NCBI RefSeq assembly: GCF_003056345.1
Contig: NZ_PYWB01000005.1
Location: 248,001-312,000, forward strand
DNA: 64,000 nt
Source: Devosia submarina
GTDB lineage: Bacteria; Pseudomonadota; Alphaproteobacteria; Rhizobiales; Devosiaceae
Direction of reading: 5' to 3'
Under the pieces are notes generated by a model. It saw nothing but the letters and a program-made list of their open reading frames with translations. It searched no databases and was not told where the DNA came from. The translations under genes and the position numbers were made by a program. Of the stretch, positions 1 through 8,329 are shown one piece after another. Numbering within the stretch: the stretch's first letter is position 1; each line of letters opens with the position of its first letter.

Positions 1-1747
1 TGAACACGATCACATCGGGGCCAATGCCGGGGAATGTGCCGCCACCGCCAGCGCGGTAATTGTTGGTTGCGACCACAAAGCGGGCAGCCGGATCAATCGG
101 GGCGCCATTGTGCATCAAATCCACGATGCGGTTGGCATCGAGGTTGAGCTCTTCCTTGCCATCGGCCGAATATTTGGACGGTTGGGTCAGGTCGATCTTG
201 TAGGTAACGCCGTCGAGCACGTCGTAATTATAGGACGGGAAGTCGGGGTTGATGAGCTCGGCATCGCTAGCTCCCGGCTCGATCTGGTTGAAGATGCCAG
301 CCGAGCGTTCCAGCCAGTTCTTGACGTCTGCGCCGGTGATGACCACCGCCTGGATGGTGTTGGGATAAAGGTAAAGGTCGGCCACGTTCTTGATGGCGAC
401 GGGGCCCACGGGAACATCGGTGTAATAGTCCGGACCGCCGCGCCCGCCGGCCTTGAACGGGGCTGCCGCCGACAGGATCGGCAGGCTCTCCCATTCGGTG
501 CCTTTCATCATCTGCTCGATATACCAGGTCTGGGCCTGGGACACGATCTGCACGGAGGGATCGTCGGCGACCAAGGCAAAGTAGGAGTAAAGCGGTGCTG
601 CCGTTTCACCGACCGGGCGGCGGATATAGTCGATCGTTTCCTCATGATCGGTCTGGGCCGCGGCGACAACTTCCGCCTCGTCTTCGACCAGGGCATTGAC
701 CTTGCCGTCCACGCGCTCGGAAATCGGGCGCGCCTCGGAGGTGTGCGACACCACCATCCACTTGCCCTCGGCATCCTGTTCGAGCAGCAGGTCGATCAGG
801 CCCATATGCGACCCCCAGAAGCCCGGCATGACGGCAGGCTTGCCGCTCAGAGTTCCCGCTTCGATATCGGCGCCTTCAACGCCCTCGTAGTCGGGGCCGG
901 GGAACACCAGATGCTGGTGGCCGGTGAGCACCACGTCGATGCCTTCAACGGCGGCAAGTTGCAGGGAGGCGTTCTCAGCGCCTGTGGTCTGGTCGGAGGC
1001 GATACCGGAGTGTGACAGCGCGACGATGATATCGGCGCCTTCCTCGCGCATGCGGGGAACATAGGCTTGGGCGGTCTCGACGATGTCGCGGGTGTTGACC
1101 TTGCCGGTGAGGTGGGTTGCGTCCCAAGTCATGATCTGGGGCGGCAGGAAACCGATAATACCCACCTTGATGGTCTTGGTCGCGCCCGAGCCGTCGGTCA
1201 GCTCTTTCTCGACGATCAGGTAAGGCTTGATATAGGTGTCATCGCCCAGCGGGTCGGCGGCCAGTTCGCCGCGCACGAGGTTGGCCGAAACAAACGGGAA
1301 CTCGGCACCCGCAAGGGCCTTGTCGAGATATTCCAGGCCATAGTTGAATTCGTGATTGCCCAAGGTCGCGGCTTCATAGCCGAGCGTGTTCATCGCGGCG
1401 ATGATGGGATGGACATTGTCCTCGAGGCCTTTTTCGTAGGCGATGTAGTCGCCCATCGGATTGCCTTGGATGATGTCGCCATTGTCGAGCAGCATGGAAT
1501 TGCCCGCTTCGGCACGAATGGCTTCGATCAGCGAGGCAGTACGGGCGAGGCCCATCGTGTCGTTGGGCGCGTCGGCATAATAGTCATAGGCGAACACGGC
1601 GACATGCAGGTCCGTGGTCTCGATGATCCGCAGATGCGCCTGGTTGGCTTGTGCCATGGCGGCAAACGGATGCATCGCGGCCATTGCCCCGATGCTGGCG
1701 GAGCCCGCCAGGAAAGTGCGTCGCGACATTTTGGGCAGGAAGTTCAT
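1..1747 (-). CDS. cpdB: Bifunctional 2',3'-cyclic-nucleotide 2'-phosphodiesterase/3'-nucleotidase (3' end cut by window)
   Basis: This is a periplasmic calcineurin-type phosphoesterase of the 5'-nucleotidase/CpdB family, which salvages extracellular nucleotides. The visible 582 codons begin with a twin-arginine signal (RRTFLAG, residues 9-15, then a hydrophobic stretch ending near MAQA), so export of the folded metalloenzyme by Tat is likely. Metal-site motifs are visible: D46-x-H48, DNGD (88-91), GNHEF (130-134), and a later GHQH. The 5'-nucleotidase C-terminal domain follows, reading [17 protein letters not shown] and [12 protein letters not shown], and then the window ends. The stop codon lies outside. 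CpdB is preferred over UshA because of the ETTDLH opening and overall resemblance; the exact substrate is inferred. The upstream side is a 0.9 kb repeat block. Confidence 0.88.
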   Translation of the reverse strand, partial: MNFLPKMSRRTFLAGSASIGAMAAMHPFAAMAQANQAHLRIIETTDLHVAVFAYDYYADAPNDTMGLARTASLIEAIRAEAGNSMLLDNGDIIQGNPMGDYIAYEKGLEDNVHPIIAAMNTLGYEAATLGNHEFNYGLEYLDKALAGAEFPFVSANLVRGELAADPLGDDTYIKPYLIVEKELTDGSGATKTIKVGIIGFLPPQIMTWDATHLTGKVNTRDIVETAQAYVPRMREEGADIIVALSHSGIASDQTTGAENASLQLAAVEGIDVVLTGHQHLVFPGPDYEGVEGADIEAGTLSGKPAVMPGFWGSHMGLIDLLLEQDAEGKWMVVSHTSEARPISERVDGKVNALVEDEAEVVAAAQTDHEETIDYIRRPVGETAAPLYSYFALVADDPSVQIVSQAQTWYIEQMMKGTEWESLPILSAAAPFKAGGRGGPDYYTDVPVGPVAIKNVADLYLYPNTIQAVVITGADVKNWLERSAGIFNQIEPGASDAELINPDFPSYNYDVLDGVTYKIDLTQPSKYSADGKEELNLDANRIVDLMHNGAPIDPAARFVVATNNYRAGGGGTFPGIGPDVIVF

Positions 1748-1923
1748 GGATCGTCTCCCGGAATTGCTCGGCTGAACAAAGAAACGCCCGGGGGCCCCGC
1801 GCTCCCGAACAGCCGGATCAATGCATCCGGCGCTTGGCTCTTGCCGCCCGGAGGTGACGTCCAGATGACGGCAGCAGGTGACGGTAGGACGTTTTTGGGG
1901 AAGCGGTCAATTTGGATGATGGG

Positions 1924-2228
1924 CGTGCGCAAGCGCCGCCTCGGGTGCGGTGATGTCCAGCGTGCAAGTGGCGAGGCAATGCCCCGGATAAGTATAAAGT
2001 AGTGAGACAAAGCCCCGCCACTTGCGATGGGATTTTCCGGCGCGCGCGACTCTGGTCCCTGAGCCTCCCAGAGGCATTGGTGACACTTCCGCTTGCCTAC
2101 GAGGATCACGAACATCCCCGCCCCATCTGCCAACCACACTAGCCGGTTCGCGCGACCCGCTGGGTGATGTGGTTGGTGAGGGGAGAATAGCGCACGGTGA
2201 TGGAGGCGGGGATAAGCAGGAGAGATTT
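1924..2228. repeat. Structured dispersed repeat A, copy 1 (possible ncRNA)
   Basis: About 305 bp repeated in the same orientation at 60238-60540. The core at 2026-2131 differs by one base from 60340-60445. A left stem pairs GCAAGTGGCGAGGC (1964-1977) with 2012-2025. A closing stem pairs GATGGG (2026-2031) with CCCATC (2122-2127) and encloses a CTCTGG/CCAGAG hairpin. A right stem pairs CCAACCACA (2130-2138) with TGTGGTTGG (2168-2176) around an invariant segment AGCCGGTTCGCGCGACCC. The left and right stems differ from copy 2 but remain paired. I do not recognise the family. Which strand is transcribed cannot be told; on the minus strand it would lie about 180 nt upstream of cpdB. The 176 bp between cpdB and this element show nothing else I can name. 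Confidence 0.8.
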
Positions 2229-2254
2229 GGGGGTGGAAAAGCCCCTCTCCCTGG

Positions 2255-2275
2255 CCCTCCCCGCAAGGGGGAGGG
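2255..2275. repeat. Short palindrome E (CCCTCCCC-GCAA-GGGGGAGGG), copy 1
   Basis: A GC-rich 21 bp palindrome of two CCCTCC-type arms around GCAA. An identical unit lies at 58903-58923, and related units at 26069-26087 and 60571-60594. All are intergenic, consistent with a REP-like repeat. No coding function. Confidence 0.7.
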
Positions 2276-2320
2276 TGAACCTAGTGGGTGGGTGGCCACC
2301 GATGCCACTCACAAGCGCGG

Positions 2321-2442
2321 TGTCATCCCGGGCTCGACCCGAGATCCATCCTGAGATGGTCGTTTTTGGAGGTGCTCGCTCGGTCAACCCTGCGGCTGCG
2401 GAGGGATCTCGAGATGGACCCCGGGTCGAGCCCGGGGTGACA
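2321..2442. repeat. Palindromic intergenic repeat C, copy 1
   Basis: The two ends are near-perfect inverted repeats of about 30 bp: the left begins TGTCATCCCGGGCTCGACCC and the right ends GGGTCGAGCCCGGGGTGACA. About 60 bp of unrelated sequence lies between. A related unit is at 25924-26044 and a remnant near 23848-23872. This looks like a non-autonomous palindromic element rather than a gene. Confidence 0.65.
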
Positions 2443-2475
2443 TCGTGGTTGGGATGGATGGTGCCACCCCCCGAT

Positions 2476-2560
2476 CGTCATCTCAAGCCTGACCCGAGAA
2501 GACTGTACTTGCGGAGCGCTGGTAAAGTGCAGAGCCCTCGGGTCAAGCCCGACGGTGACG
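2476..2560. repeat. Palindromic repeat B, copy 1
   Basis: An 85 bp unit with inverted ends (CGTCATCTCAAGCCTGACCC at the left, GGGTCAAGCCCGACGGTGACG-type end at the right) and a shared centre containing CTTGCGGAGCG. Full-length relatives are at 20023-20108 and 60770-60855, with a half copy at 57461-57507. The remaining bases up to the ypfJ start hold only its ribosome binding site. Confidence 0.75.
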
Positions 2561-2662
2561 AGTGGTGGGTGGGAGTAGATCAGATCCACCGTCCCCACAC
2601 CCACAGGGAACTGAACCCCCATGCCCGACTTGTTGCTATCAAGCTAACCGGAGAAAAAAGCG

Positions 2663-3607
2663 ATGAAGTTTCGCGGCAGGCAGCAGAGTTCCAACATCGA
2701 TGATCGTCGTGGACGCACGGGCGGGCGCATGGGGGGACTGGGTGGCCTGGGAGGCAGCCCGTTTGGGCGCGGCGGTGGAATCCGGCTGCCGACAGGCGGG
2801 GGTCGCGGCGGGCGTGGCGGCATAGGGAGCCTCTTGGGGATCGTTGTGGTGCTCGGCATAATCTGGTTCGTGACCGGCACCAATCCAATCGACATCCTGA
2901 GCGGGGGTTCGGCGACAGGGCCATCCTCCTCGGCAAGCTCGTCCAGCCAATTGCCCACAACGGGCGAAGAGGCCGAGCTGCGCGAGTTCGTAGGTGTCGT
3001 GGTCAAGGAAACCGAAGATCTCTGGAGCGATGTCTTCGCCCAGCAGAACGAGGACTACCCCGAACCCACGGTTGTGCTGTTTAGCCAGGCGGTGAGCACC
3101 GGTTGCGGCGAAGCTGATTCCAGCACGGGTCCTTTCTACTGCCCCAATGATCAGCAGGTTTATATTGATCTGAGTTTTTACGACCAGTTGCGCGACCAGT
3201 TTGGCGCGCCAGGCGATTTCGCACAGGCTTATGTGCTGGCGCACGAGGTCGGCCATCACATCCAGAACATCACGGGCATTCTGCCCGAATTCAACCAGCG
3301 CCGCCGCTCCATGAGCGCCGAAGAGGCCAATGCCTATTCCGTGCGCGTAGAGCTGCAGGCAGATTGCTATGCGGGCGTGTGGGCCAATTATGCCGGCCAG
3401 CAGAACCTTGTGGAGCAGGGCGATTTCGAGGAAGCGTTGAACGCTGCCGACCAGATCGGGGACGATACGCTGCAAAAGCGAATGCAGGGCTTTGCCGTGC
3501 CCAAGACGTTCAATCATGGTACGTCAGCACAGCGCAAGACTTGGTTCGAGCGGGGCTATCAGTCCGGCAATCCGGGTGATTGCGACACCTTTTCGGGAAA
3601 TGTCTGA
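2663..3607 (+). CDS. ypfJ: Neutral zinc metallopeptidase, YpfJ family
   Basis: 314 aa membrane-anchored protein of the YpfJ/putative neutral zinc metallopeptidase family. The first 55 residues are Gly/Arg-rich (for example GGLGGLGG), one membrane segment lies at about 55-70, a Ser-rich linker follows, and the peptidase domain starts near 105. The zinc motif HEVGH is at 194-198 inside AYVLAHEVGHHIQ, and a downstream ELQADCYAGVW supplies the usual third ligand region. The start ATG follows a purine-rich GGAGAAAAAAG. Its stop TGA overlaps the start of the next gene (TGATG), so the two are probably cotranslated. The substrate is unknown in this family; the catalytic site looks intact. Confidence 0.92.
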   Translation: MKFRGRQQSSNIDDRRGRTGGRMGGLGGLGGSPFGRGGGIRLPTGGGRGGRGGIGSLLGIVVVLGIIWFVTGTNPIDILSGGSATGPSSSASSSSQLPTTGEEAELREFVGVVVKETEDLWSDVFAQQNEDYPEPTVVLFSQAVSTGCGEADSSTGPFYCPNDQQVYIDLSFYDQLRDQFGAPGDFAQAYVLAHEVGHHIQNITGILPEFNQRRRSMSAEEANAYSVRVELQADCYAGVWANYAGQQNLVEQGDFEEALNAADQIGDDTLQKRMQGFAVPKTFNHGTSAQRKTWFERGYQSGNPGDCDTFSGNV

Positions 3608-4104
3608 TGGCACAGGTCGAGGCGCTCGCCCTTGCAGATGACGGCACTTTCCCCAATAGCCGCTATCCGGCGCTGATCTATCGCGGCGCCACCAAGGGGG
3701 ATGGGCCCGAAGCGCTGGAGCAGCTCTTTGAGCGCAATGGCTGGCCGCCACAATGGCGCGACACGGTGTTCACCTTCCACCATTACCATTCCCAGAGCCA
3801 TGAATGCCTGGGCGTTGCCGTGGGAAACGCCACGCTGCGGCTCGGTGGGCCCGATGGCCAAGAGGTGCGGGTGGAGGCAGGCGATGTCGTGGTGATCCCG
3901 GCGGGCGTTGCGCATCAGCGCGTCCTAGCCAGCACGGATTTCATGGTCGTGGGCGCCTATCCGCCGGGGCAGGAGAATTTCGACACGCTGCGCGGCAATC
4001 CCGATGACCGGCCGAAGGCCGACGAGAACATCGCTGATGTCCCCGTGCCGCAATCAGACCCGGTGGAGGGTTCCTCCGGATCCTTGCTGGATAGGTGGCG
4101 CTAG
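3607..4104 (+). CDS. Cupin-domain protein
   Basis: 165 aa single-domain cupin. The start ATG overlaps the ypfJ stop as TGATG; an upstream in-frame ATG at 3580 lies inside ypfJ and is less likely. The first cupin motif reads FTFHHYHSQSHECLGVAVG, supplying His and Glu metal ligands, and the second reads VEAGDVVVIPAGVAHQRV. The C-terminal tail is acidic and Pro-rich. It resembles YjlB-type cupins of unknown function. Translational coupling to ypfJ suggests coexpression but not a shared pathway. The gene ends 4 bp into the convergent carA reading frame. Confidence 0.85.
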   Translation: MAQVEALALADDGTFPNSRYPALIYRGATKGDGPEALEQLFERNGWPPQWRDTVFTFHHYHSQSHECLGVAVGNATLRLGGPDGQEVRVEAGDVVVIPAGVAHQRVLASTDFMVVGAYPPGQENFDTLRGNPDDRPKADENIADVPVPQSDPVEGSSGSLLDRWR

Positions 4105-5306
4105 GCTGCCGTAGGCTTGTGCTCGGGCAGCTTTTCCATGCCCTTCTGCTCGCGCACATGGTTGAGGAAGCGCGTGAAGAGATAGTGGCTGTCGCGCGGA
4201 CCGGGGCTGGCTTCGGGGTGGTACTGCACCGAAAAGATCGGCTTGCCTTCAACGCTGAGGCCCGCATTGGTCTCATCAAACAGCGAAATATGCGTTTCGG
4301 TGACACCAGCGGGCAGGCTCGCCTTGTCCACGGCAAAGCCATGGTTCATCGAGGTGATTTCAACCTTCCCGGTGGTCAGATCCTTGACCGGATGGTTGGC
4401 GCCATGGTGGCCCTGGTGCATCTTTGAGGTCGTGCCGCCGAGAGCCAGGCCAAGCAGCTGGTGGCCAAGGCAGATGCCGAACACGGGCTTGCCGGTATCC
4501 AGCAGCTTCTGGATGGTGGGAACGGCATATTTGCCGGTCGCTGCCGGATCGCCGGGGCCATTGGACAGGAAAATGCCATCAGGATTGTGCGCCAGCACGT
4601 CCTCGGCCGTGGCCGTTGCGGGCACGACCGTCACCTTTGCGCCCTGGTCGGCAAGGCAGCGCAGGATGTTGCGCTTGGCGCCGTAATCGATCGCCACGAT
4701 ATGGAAAGGCGCGTCCTCGAGCTTGCCATAGCCCTTGTCCCAGGCCCAACCAGTCTGGTCCCAGTGGTAGGTCTGGGCGGTGGTGACTTCCTTGGCGAGG
4801 TCGAGGCCTTCAAGGCCGGGGAAGGCATTGAGCTCGGCCTTGATGGAGGCTTCGTCGAACATGCCGGTCGGCTCATGGGCGATCACACCATTGGGCATGC
4901 CGTTTTCGCGGATCTGCGCGGTCAGGGCACGGGTGTCGATGCCGGTGATGCCGATGATGTTGCGCTTCTTGAGCCAGGCGTCGAGCTTTTCGGCGGCGCG
5001 ATAATTGGATGGGTTGGTGATGTCGGCCTTCAAGACAACACCGCGGACACCCGAGAGTGCGGCCATGTTGACCGTCTCGATGTCCTCGTCATTGGTGCCG
5101 ACATTGCCAATATGGGGGAAGGTAAAGGTGATGATCTGCCCGGCATAGGAGGGGTCGGTCAGCACCTCCTGGTAGCCGGTCATGGCGGTGTTGAAGCACA
5201 CTTCGCCCGCGGCATGGCCTATGGCGCCGATTCCGCGGCCTTCCAGGCGCGTACCGTCTGCAAGCATCAGAATTGCGGTCGCGGGGGATTGCTGCCAGCC
5301 GGTCAC
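4101..5306 (-). CDS. carA: Carbamoyl-phosphate synthase small subunit
   Basis: 401 aa glutamine amidotransferase subunit of carbamoyl-phosphate synthase, which feeds ammonia to CarB for pyrimidine and arginine synthesis. The N-terminal CarA domain reads TAILMLADGTRLEGRG, with VCFNTAMTGYQEVLTDPSYAGQI and TFPHIGNVGTNDED. The class I amidotransferase domain has the nucleophile in FGICLGHQLLG and a C-terminal SVQYHPEASPGPRDSHYLF. I chose a GTG start at 5306 because GGAGG lies 7 nt upstream and the length (about 400 aa) fits the family; an extended reading frame lacks such support. carB is not in the window. The gene is divergent from yqeY and convergent with the cupin gene (4 bp overlap). Confidence 0.96.
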   Translation of the reverse strand: MTGWQQSPATAILMLADGTRLEGRGIGAIGHAAGEVCFNTAMTGYQEVLTDPSYAGQIITFTFPHIGNVGTNDEDIETVNMAALSGVRGVVLKADITNPSNYRAAEKLDAWLKKRNIIGITGIDTRALTAQIRENGMPNGVIAHEPTGMFDEASIKAELNAFPGLEGLDLAKEVTTAQTYHWDQTGWAWDKGYGKLEDAPFHIVAIDYGAKRNILRCLADQGAKVTVVPATATAEDVLAHNPDGIFLSNGPGDPAATGKYAVPTIQKLLDTGKPVFGICLGHQLLGLALGGTTSKMHQGHHGANHPVKDLTTGKVEITSMNHGFAVDKASLPAGVTETHISLFDETNAGLSVEGKPIFSVQYHPEASPGPRDSHYLFTRFLNHVREQKGMEKLPEHKPTAA

Positions 5307-5441
5307 GGTGGGCCTCCAAAGTTTGGGATATGTGGTTGAGGGCTCGTCATAGAAGCCCCCGCAGGGGAGCGCAAGTGGCGCAGCCGCATGTTTATGCCTA
5401 TATGGGCTGCGACACCGCAAAACCAAGAGGATGAAAAACCC

Positions 5442-5894
5442 ATGCGCGAACAATTCAGCGAAGGGCTAAAAGCTGCGCTCAAGGCGCGCGATCAGCGGCG
5501 CACCGCAACGCTTCGCGCCATCACTGCGGCCATCAAGGACAAGGACATAGCCATCCGGCAGGAAAACCGTGGCCCCGCCACCAACGAGGAAATCCTGGCC
5601 ATTGTACAAAAGATGGTGAAGCAGCGCGAGGAAAGCTTTGCCATCTATGCGCAGGCCGGACGCGCCGACCTTGCCACGGTGGAAAAGGAAGAGATCGACA
5701 TCCTCAACGAATTCCTGCCCAAGGGCTTGAGCGAAGAGGACGTGGATGCGGCCATCCAAGCTGCGATTGCCACGACAGGCGCCGAAGGGCCCAAGGACAT
5801 GGGCAAGGTCATTGCCCAGCTTAAAATCGACTATCCCGGCCGGATCGATTTCGGAAAGGCCAGCGGCAAGGTCCGCGCGGCCCTCGCGAGCTAG
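5442..5894 (+). CDS. yqeY: GatB/YqeY domain protein
   Basis: 150 aa protein of the GatB/YqeY family, which shares a helical domain with the tRNA-dependent amidotransferase subunit GatB; its cellular role is not firmly established. Recognisable segments include TLRAITAAIKDKDIA, EEILAIVQKMVKQREESF and a C-terminal GKVIAQLKIDYPGRIDFGKASGKVRAAL. The ATG at 5442 is preferred to an in-frame ATG at 5388 because of the preceding AAGAGGATG and the family's usual length near 150 aa. In many alphaproteobacteria yqeY precedes dnaG; here three genes separate them. A strong terminator follows at once. Confidence 0.93.
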   Translation: MREQFSEGLKAALKARDQRRTATLRAITAAIKDKDIAIRQENRGPATNEEILAIVQKMVKQREESFAIYAQAGRADLATVEKEEIDILNEFLPKGLSEEDVDAAIQAAIATTGAEGPKDMGKVIAQLKIDYPGRIDFGKASGKVRAALAS

Positions 5895-5904
5895 GCAAAT
5901 TGCA

Positions 5905-5930
5905 AGGAGCGCCCCGGCGCTCCTTTTTTA
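5905..5930 (+). terminator. Rho-independent terminator of yqeY
   Basis: Inverted repeat AGGAGCGCC/GGCGCTCCT with a tight loop, followed by a run of six T. It lies 11 nt after the yqeY stop and just before the convergent MFS gene end. Confidence 0.85.
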
Positions 5931-7106
5931 TTCTGCCGGCCGGCCCAGGGGCGGTGCCGTGCGCAATTCCGCCCAATAGGAGAGGATGGCGACCAGCGTT
6001 GCAGCGACAAGGCAACCAACCCCAATCAGCGGCAAGCTCCCATAGCTGGCGCCGCCCTCGATCGCTGCTGCACCGATCATGGCCCCAATTGCGATGCCGA
6101 TATTGTAGCCGGTCGGGATGAGAGCCGAGGCGAGGTTCGGCGCATCGCCCGCCGTTGCAAGCACCCGTGCCTGGATCGGCGTTCCCACCGCGAAGTTGAC
6201 CCCGCCCCAGATGATCACCGTCACTGCCATAAGAAGCGGGTGCGGGGTGGCAAGGTATAGGAGGGCAAAGGCCAGCACCTGACACACCAGGATGCCGATC
6301 ACGGACGGCATGATCTTCCAGTCGGCAAGGCGCCCACCGATGAACACGCCCACAGTCGAGCCAACGCCATAAAGCAGCAACACCCATGGCACCACCATGG
6401 GATCGAGCCCCGTCACTTCGATCAGGAGCGGCGCGATATAGGTAAAGACGCTGTATTGCGCGATCATGGCAAGGATGGCGATGATCAATGAGCTGACGAT
6501 CTGCTGCCGGCCCAGCGCCTTGAACTCACGCCTGAAACTGCCGCTCGTGCTGGCCTCGCCGGCCCGGGTGGGGAGGAACAGGGCGATGGCGATCGTCGCA
6601 ACCAGGCTCAGCGCGCCCACGGCCCAGAAACTTGCCCGCCAGCCGAACATATTGCCCACGGCGGTTCCGCCGGGCACGCCCAGAATATTGGAAATGGTGA
6701 GCCCGGACAGGATCAGCGCCACGGCAAAGCCACGCCGCTCCTTGGGCACAAGGCTGACGGCTACGATAGCCGCGATACCGAAATAGGTGCCATGCATCAC
6801 CGAAACGAGAATGCGGGCAGCCAGCAGCAGCTCGAAATTGGGCGCAAGGGCGCAAAGCACCTGCCCCAGGGTGAACACCGAGCCCAAGAGCAGAATCAGC
6901 GCCTTGCGCGACAGCTTCTTGGTGGCAACCGCCAGCAGGGGCCCACCAATCGCGATACCAATGGCGTAACCCGTCACCAAATAGCCCGCGACAGGAATGG
7001 TTATGCCCAACCCCGTGGCAACATCGGGCAGGACGCCGGCGATCACGAACTCGGCTGTGCCGAAAGCGAAAGCCGCCAGAAAAAGGGCTAGGAGGGGGAG
7101 TGACAT
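5928..7106 (-). CDS. MFS transporter, DHA1 (AraJ-like) family
   Basis: 392 aa inner-membrane drug:H+ antiporter-type MFS protein with about 12 membrane segments. It opens MSLPLLALFLAAFAFGTAEFVIAGVLPDVA, the characteristic first helix of the AraJ/DHA1 subgroup (the residues E-F-V-I-x-G-V-L-P), and has an intact loop 2-3 (GGPLLAVATKKLSRK). I used the ATG at 7106; upstream sequence in the same frame does not look like protein. No clear Shine-Dalgarno is visible. Export substrate cannot be predicted. It separates yqeY from dnaG and may be an insertion in an older gene order. Confidence 0.9.
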   Translation of the reverse strand: MSLPLLALFLAAFAFGTAEFVIAGVLPDVATGLGITIPVAGYLVTGYAIGIAIGGPLLAVATKKLSRKALILLLGSVFTLGQVLCALAPNFELLLAARILVSVMHGTYFGIAAIVAVSLVPKERRGFAVALILSGLTISNILGVPGGTAVGNMFGWRASFWAVGALSLVATIAIALFLPTRAGEASTSGSFRREFKALGRQQIVSSLIIAILAMIAQYSVFTYIAPLLIEVTGLDPMVVPWVLLLYGVGSTVGVFIGGRLADWKIMPSVIGILVCQVLAFALLYLATPHPLLMAVTVIIWGGVNFAVGTPIQARVLATAGDAPNLASALIPTGYNIGIAIGAMIGAAAIEGGASYGSLPLIGVGCLVAATLVAILSYWAELRTAPPLGRPAE

Positions 7107-7114
7107 TGTTGAAT

Positions 7115-7138
7115 CCGCCTCGGAGGCGGGCCTTTTTG
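7115..7138 (+). other. Terminator-like hairpin in the leader of the MFS gene
   Basis: CCGCCT-CGG-AGGCGG forms a perfect 6 bp stem, followed by GCC and five T on the plus strand. It points away from the minus-strand MFS gene, whose start is 9 nt away. Either it ends an unseen short plus transcript or it is a leader hairpin of the MFS mRNA. Confidence 0.35.
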
Positions 7139-7293
7139 TTGAAGCGGCCTCAAACCACAGCTGAACGCCTGGGGCAACCAACAATTGGCTGAGGCATAAT
7201 TGCCATTCAGTGCACGGCCACTTGGCGCGGGATGAAATTGGGCTACACTTGGCGTCAAAACAAGCGCATGGCGCGCATCTATTGGGGGCATTG

Positions 7294-7857
7294 ATGAGCA
7301 TATCGGCAAAAACCAAGCGGCGCTTCGCGGCGGCCACGGCCTTGCGGGGCCTATTCATGTTGCTGGGCGGCCTTTACGCCATTTTTTGGCCCGGCGACGC
7401 CTTGGCCGTGCTGGTGCTGGCTGGCGGCATCCTGCTGATCATTGACGGTGCACTGGGCTTGTGGAGCCTGACCTTTGGCGGCGGCAAGAGCGGCAATTAC
7501 TGGTTCGACGTCGTCAGCAATGCCCTGTCGCTGATCCTAGGCATCGTAATCCTCCTGAGCCCGCTGCTTGCCACTGTTTTTACCGTGGCGTTTCTTGGCA
7601 CGCTGATTGGCATCGCGGCGCTGATTGTGGGCATCATGCAGATCGTTGTTATCGTGCGCGAGCGCGAGAGCTATGCCCGCATCTGGCCGGTGGTGCTCTC
7701 GGGTATCTCGTATGTCCTGTTGGGGCTGGTGTTCCTGTTCATGCCGCTGATCAGCATCACCATTGCCGTGATATTCGGCGGAATCATGCTGATGGTGTTC
7801 GCCTTCGGCCTTTTTGGCTGGGCATGGCGCCTCTACCAGCGCAGCAAGGCGGCTTGA
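7294..7857 (+). CDS. HdeD-family (DUF308) membrane protein
   Basis: 187 aa membrane protein with about six segments and the paired-hairpin pattern of DUF308/HdeD proteins: ALRGLFMLLGGLYAIFWPGDALAVLVLAGGILLIIDG, then a second and third unit ending GIMLMVFAFGLFGWAWRLYQRSKAA. HdeD is linked to acid resistance in enterics, but most homologues have no assigned role. The ATG at 7294 follows GGGGGC; the longer frame upstream has atypical sequence. The neighbouring minus-strand gene ends 6 bp downstream, so the genes converge. Confidence 0.85.
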   Translation: MSISAKTKRRFAAATALRGLFMLLGGLYAIFWPGDALAVLVLAGGILLIIDGALGLWSLTFGGGKSGNYWFDVVSNALSLILGIVILLSPLLATVFTVAFLGTLIGIAALIVGIMQIVVIVRERESYARIWPVVLSGISYVLLGLVFLFMPLISITIAVIFGGIMLMVFAFGLFGWAWRLYQRSKAA

Positions 7858-7863
7858 GCCGTC

Positions 7864-8229
7864 TCACCGGTAAACCACTGTGACCCCGGCTACGCTCGCG
7901 TCCTGCCGGTAGATTTGAACGCCCGGGGGAAGGCTCAACTCGATCTTGCCCGGGCCATCCCAGCGTGCGCCCAGATCAGCCTCCTTGCCGATCGACACAA
8001 AGCTTGCCGCATCCTCGGGCAGGCCCTCTCCCGCTGGAACAAGTGCTGCCTGGGTGTTGGGGGCGTCCGACCCCCCGCAACGACGCGAAAACACCACAAG
8101 GTCAAAGCGCCCATCGGGCGCCGCCAGCCTGTTTTGAATGCTGACTTCGCAGCCGGGCAATGTTCCCGCCCAATACCAGATACCTGCTCCCACCACAGCC
8201 GCTGGAAGGGCGGTAAGTGCGACAAACAT
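7864..8229 (-). CDS. Small exported or anchored hypothetical protein
   Basis: 121 aa protein with an N-terminal hydrophobic segment (LTALPAAVVGAGIWYWAG) and a predicted extracytoplasmic domain with two Cys (LPGCEV and SRRCGG). The pattern of an early Cys, then PDGRFDLVVFSRRCG, then a C-terminal strand region resembles uncharacterised proteins with DUF5412-like topology, but I cannot assign a family firmly. The start is uncertain because no clear ribosome binding site precedes the ATG. It is convergent with the DUF308 gene and divergent from dnaG. Confidence 0.65.
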   Translation of the reverse strand: MFVALTALPAAVVGAGIWYWAGTLPGCEVSIQNRLAAPDGRFDLVVFSRRCGGSDAPNTQAALVPAGEGLPEDAASFVSIGKEADLGARWDGPGKIELSLPPGVQIYRQDASVAGVTVVYR

Positions 8230-8329
8230 GCCGAACGGGAATTTATAACGCGGTGACAGCTGTGCAACCCTGCTGTGGATAAGTGGGCAGCCCGTGACTT
8301 GGAGGGCAAGAGTGCTTATCTAACATCCC

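Noticed and set aside
1924-2228. Cobalamin riboswitch, 6S RNA, RNase P RNA or tmRNA
   Set aside because: A segment GGAAAATCC on the minus strand recalls a B12 element, but the rest of the conserved motifs are missing; no hallmarks of the others are visible, and two copies argue against them.
1744-2308. Minus-strand reading frames of about 130 aa across repeat A copy 1 and matching frames near 60337-60618
   Set aside because: Their similarity comes from DNA repetition, the reading frames do not begin or end alike in the two copies, and stem-preserving changes explain the sequence better than protein conservation.
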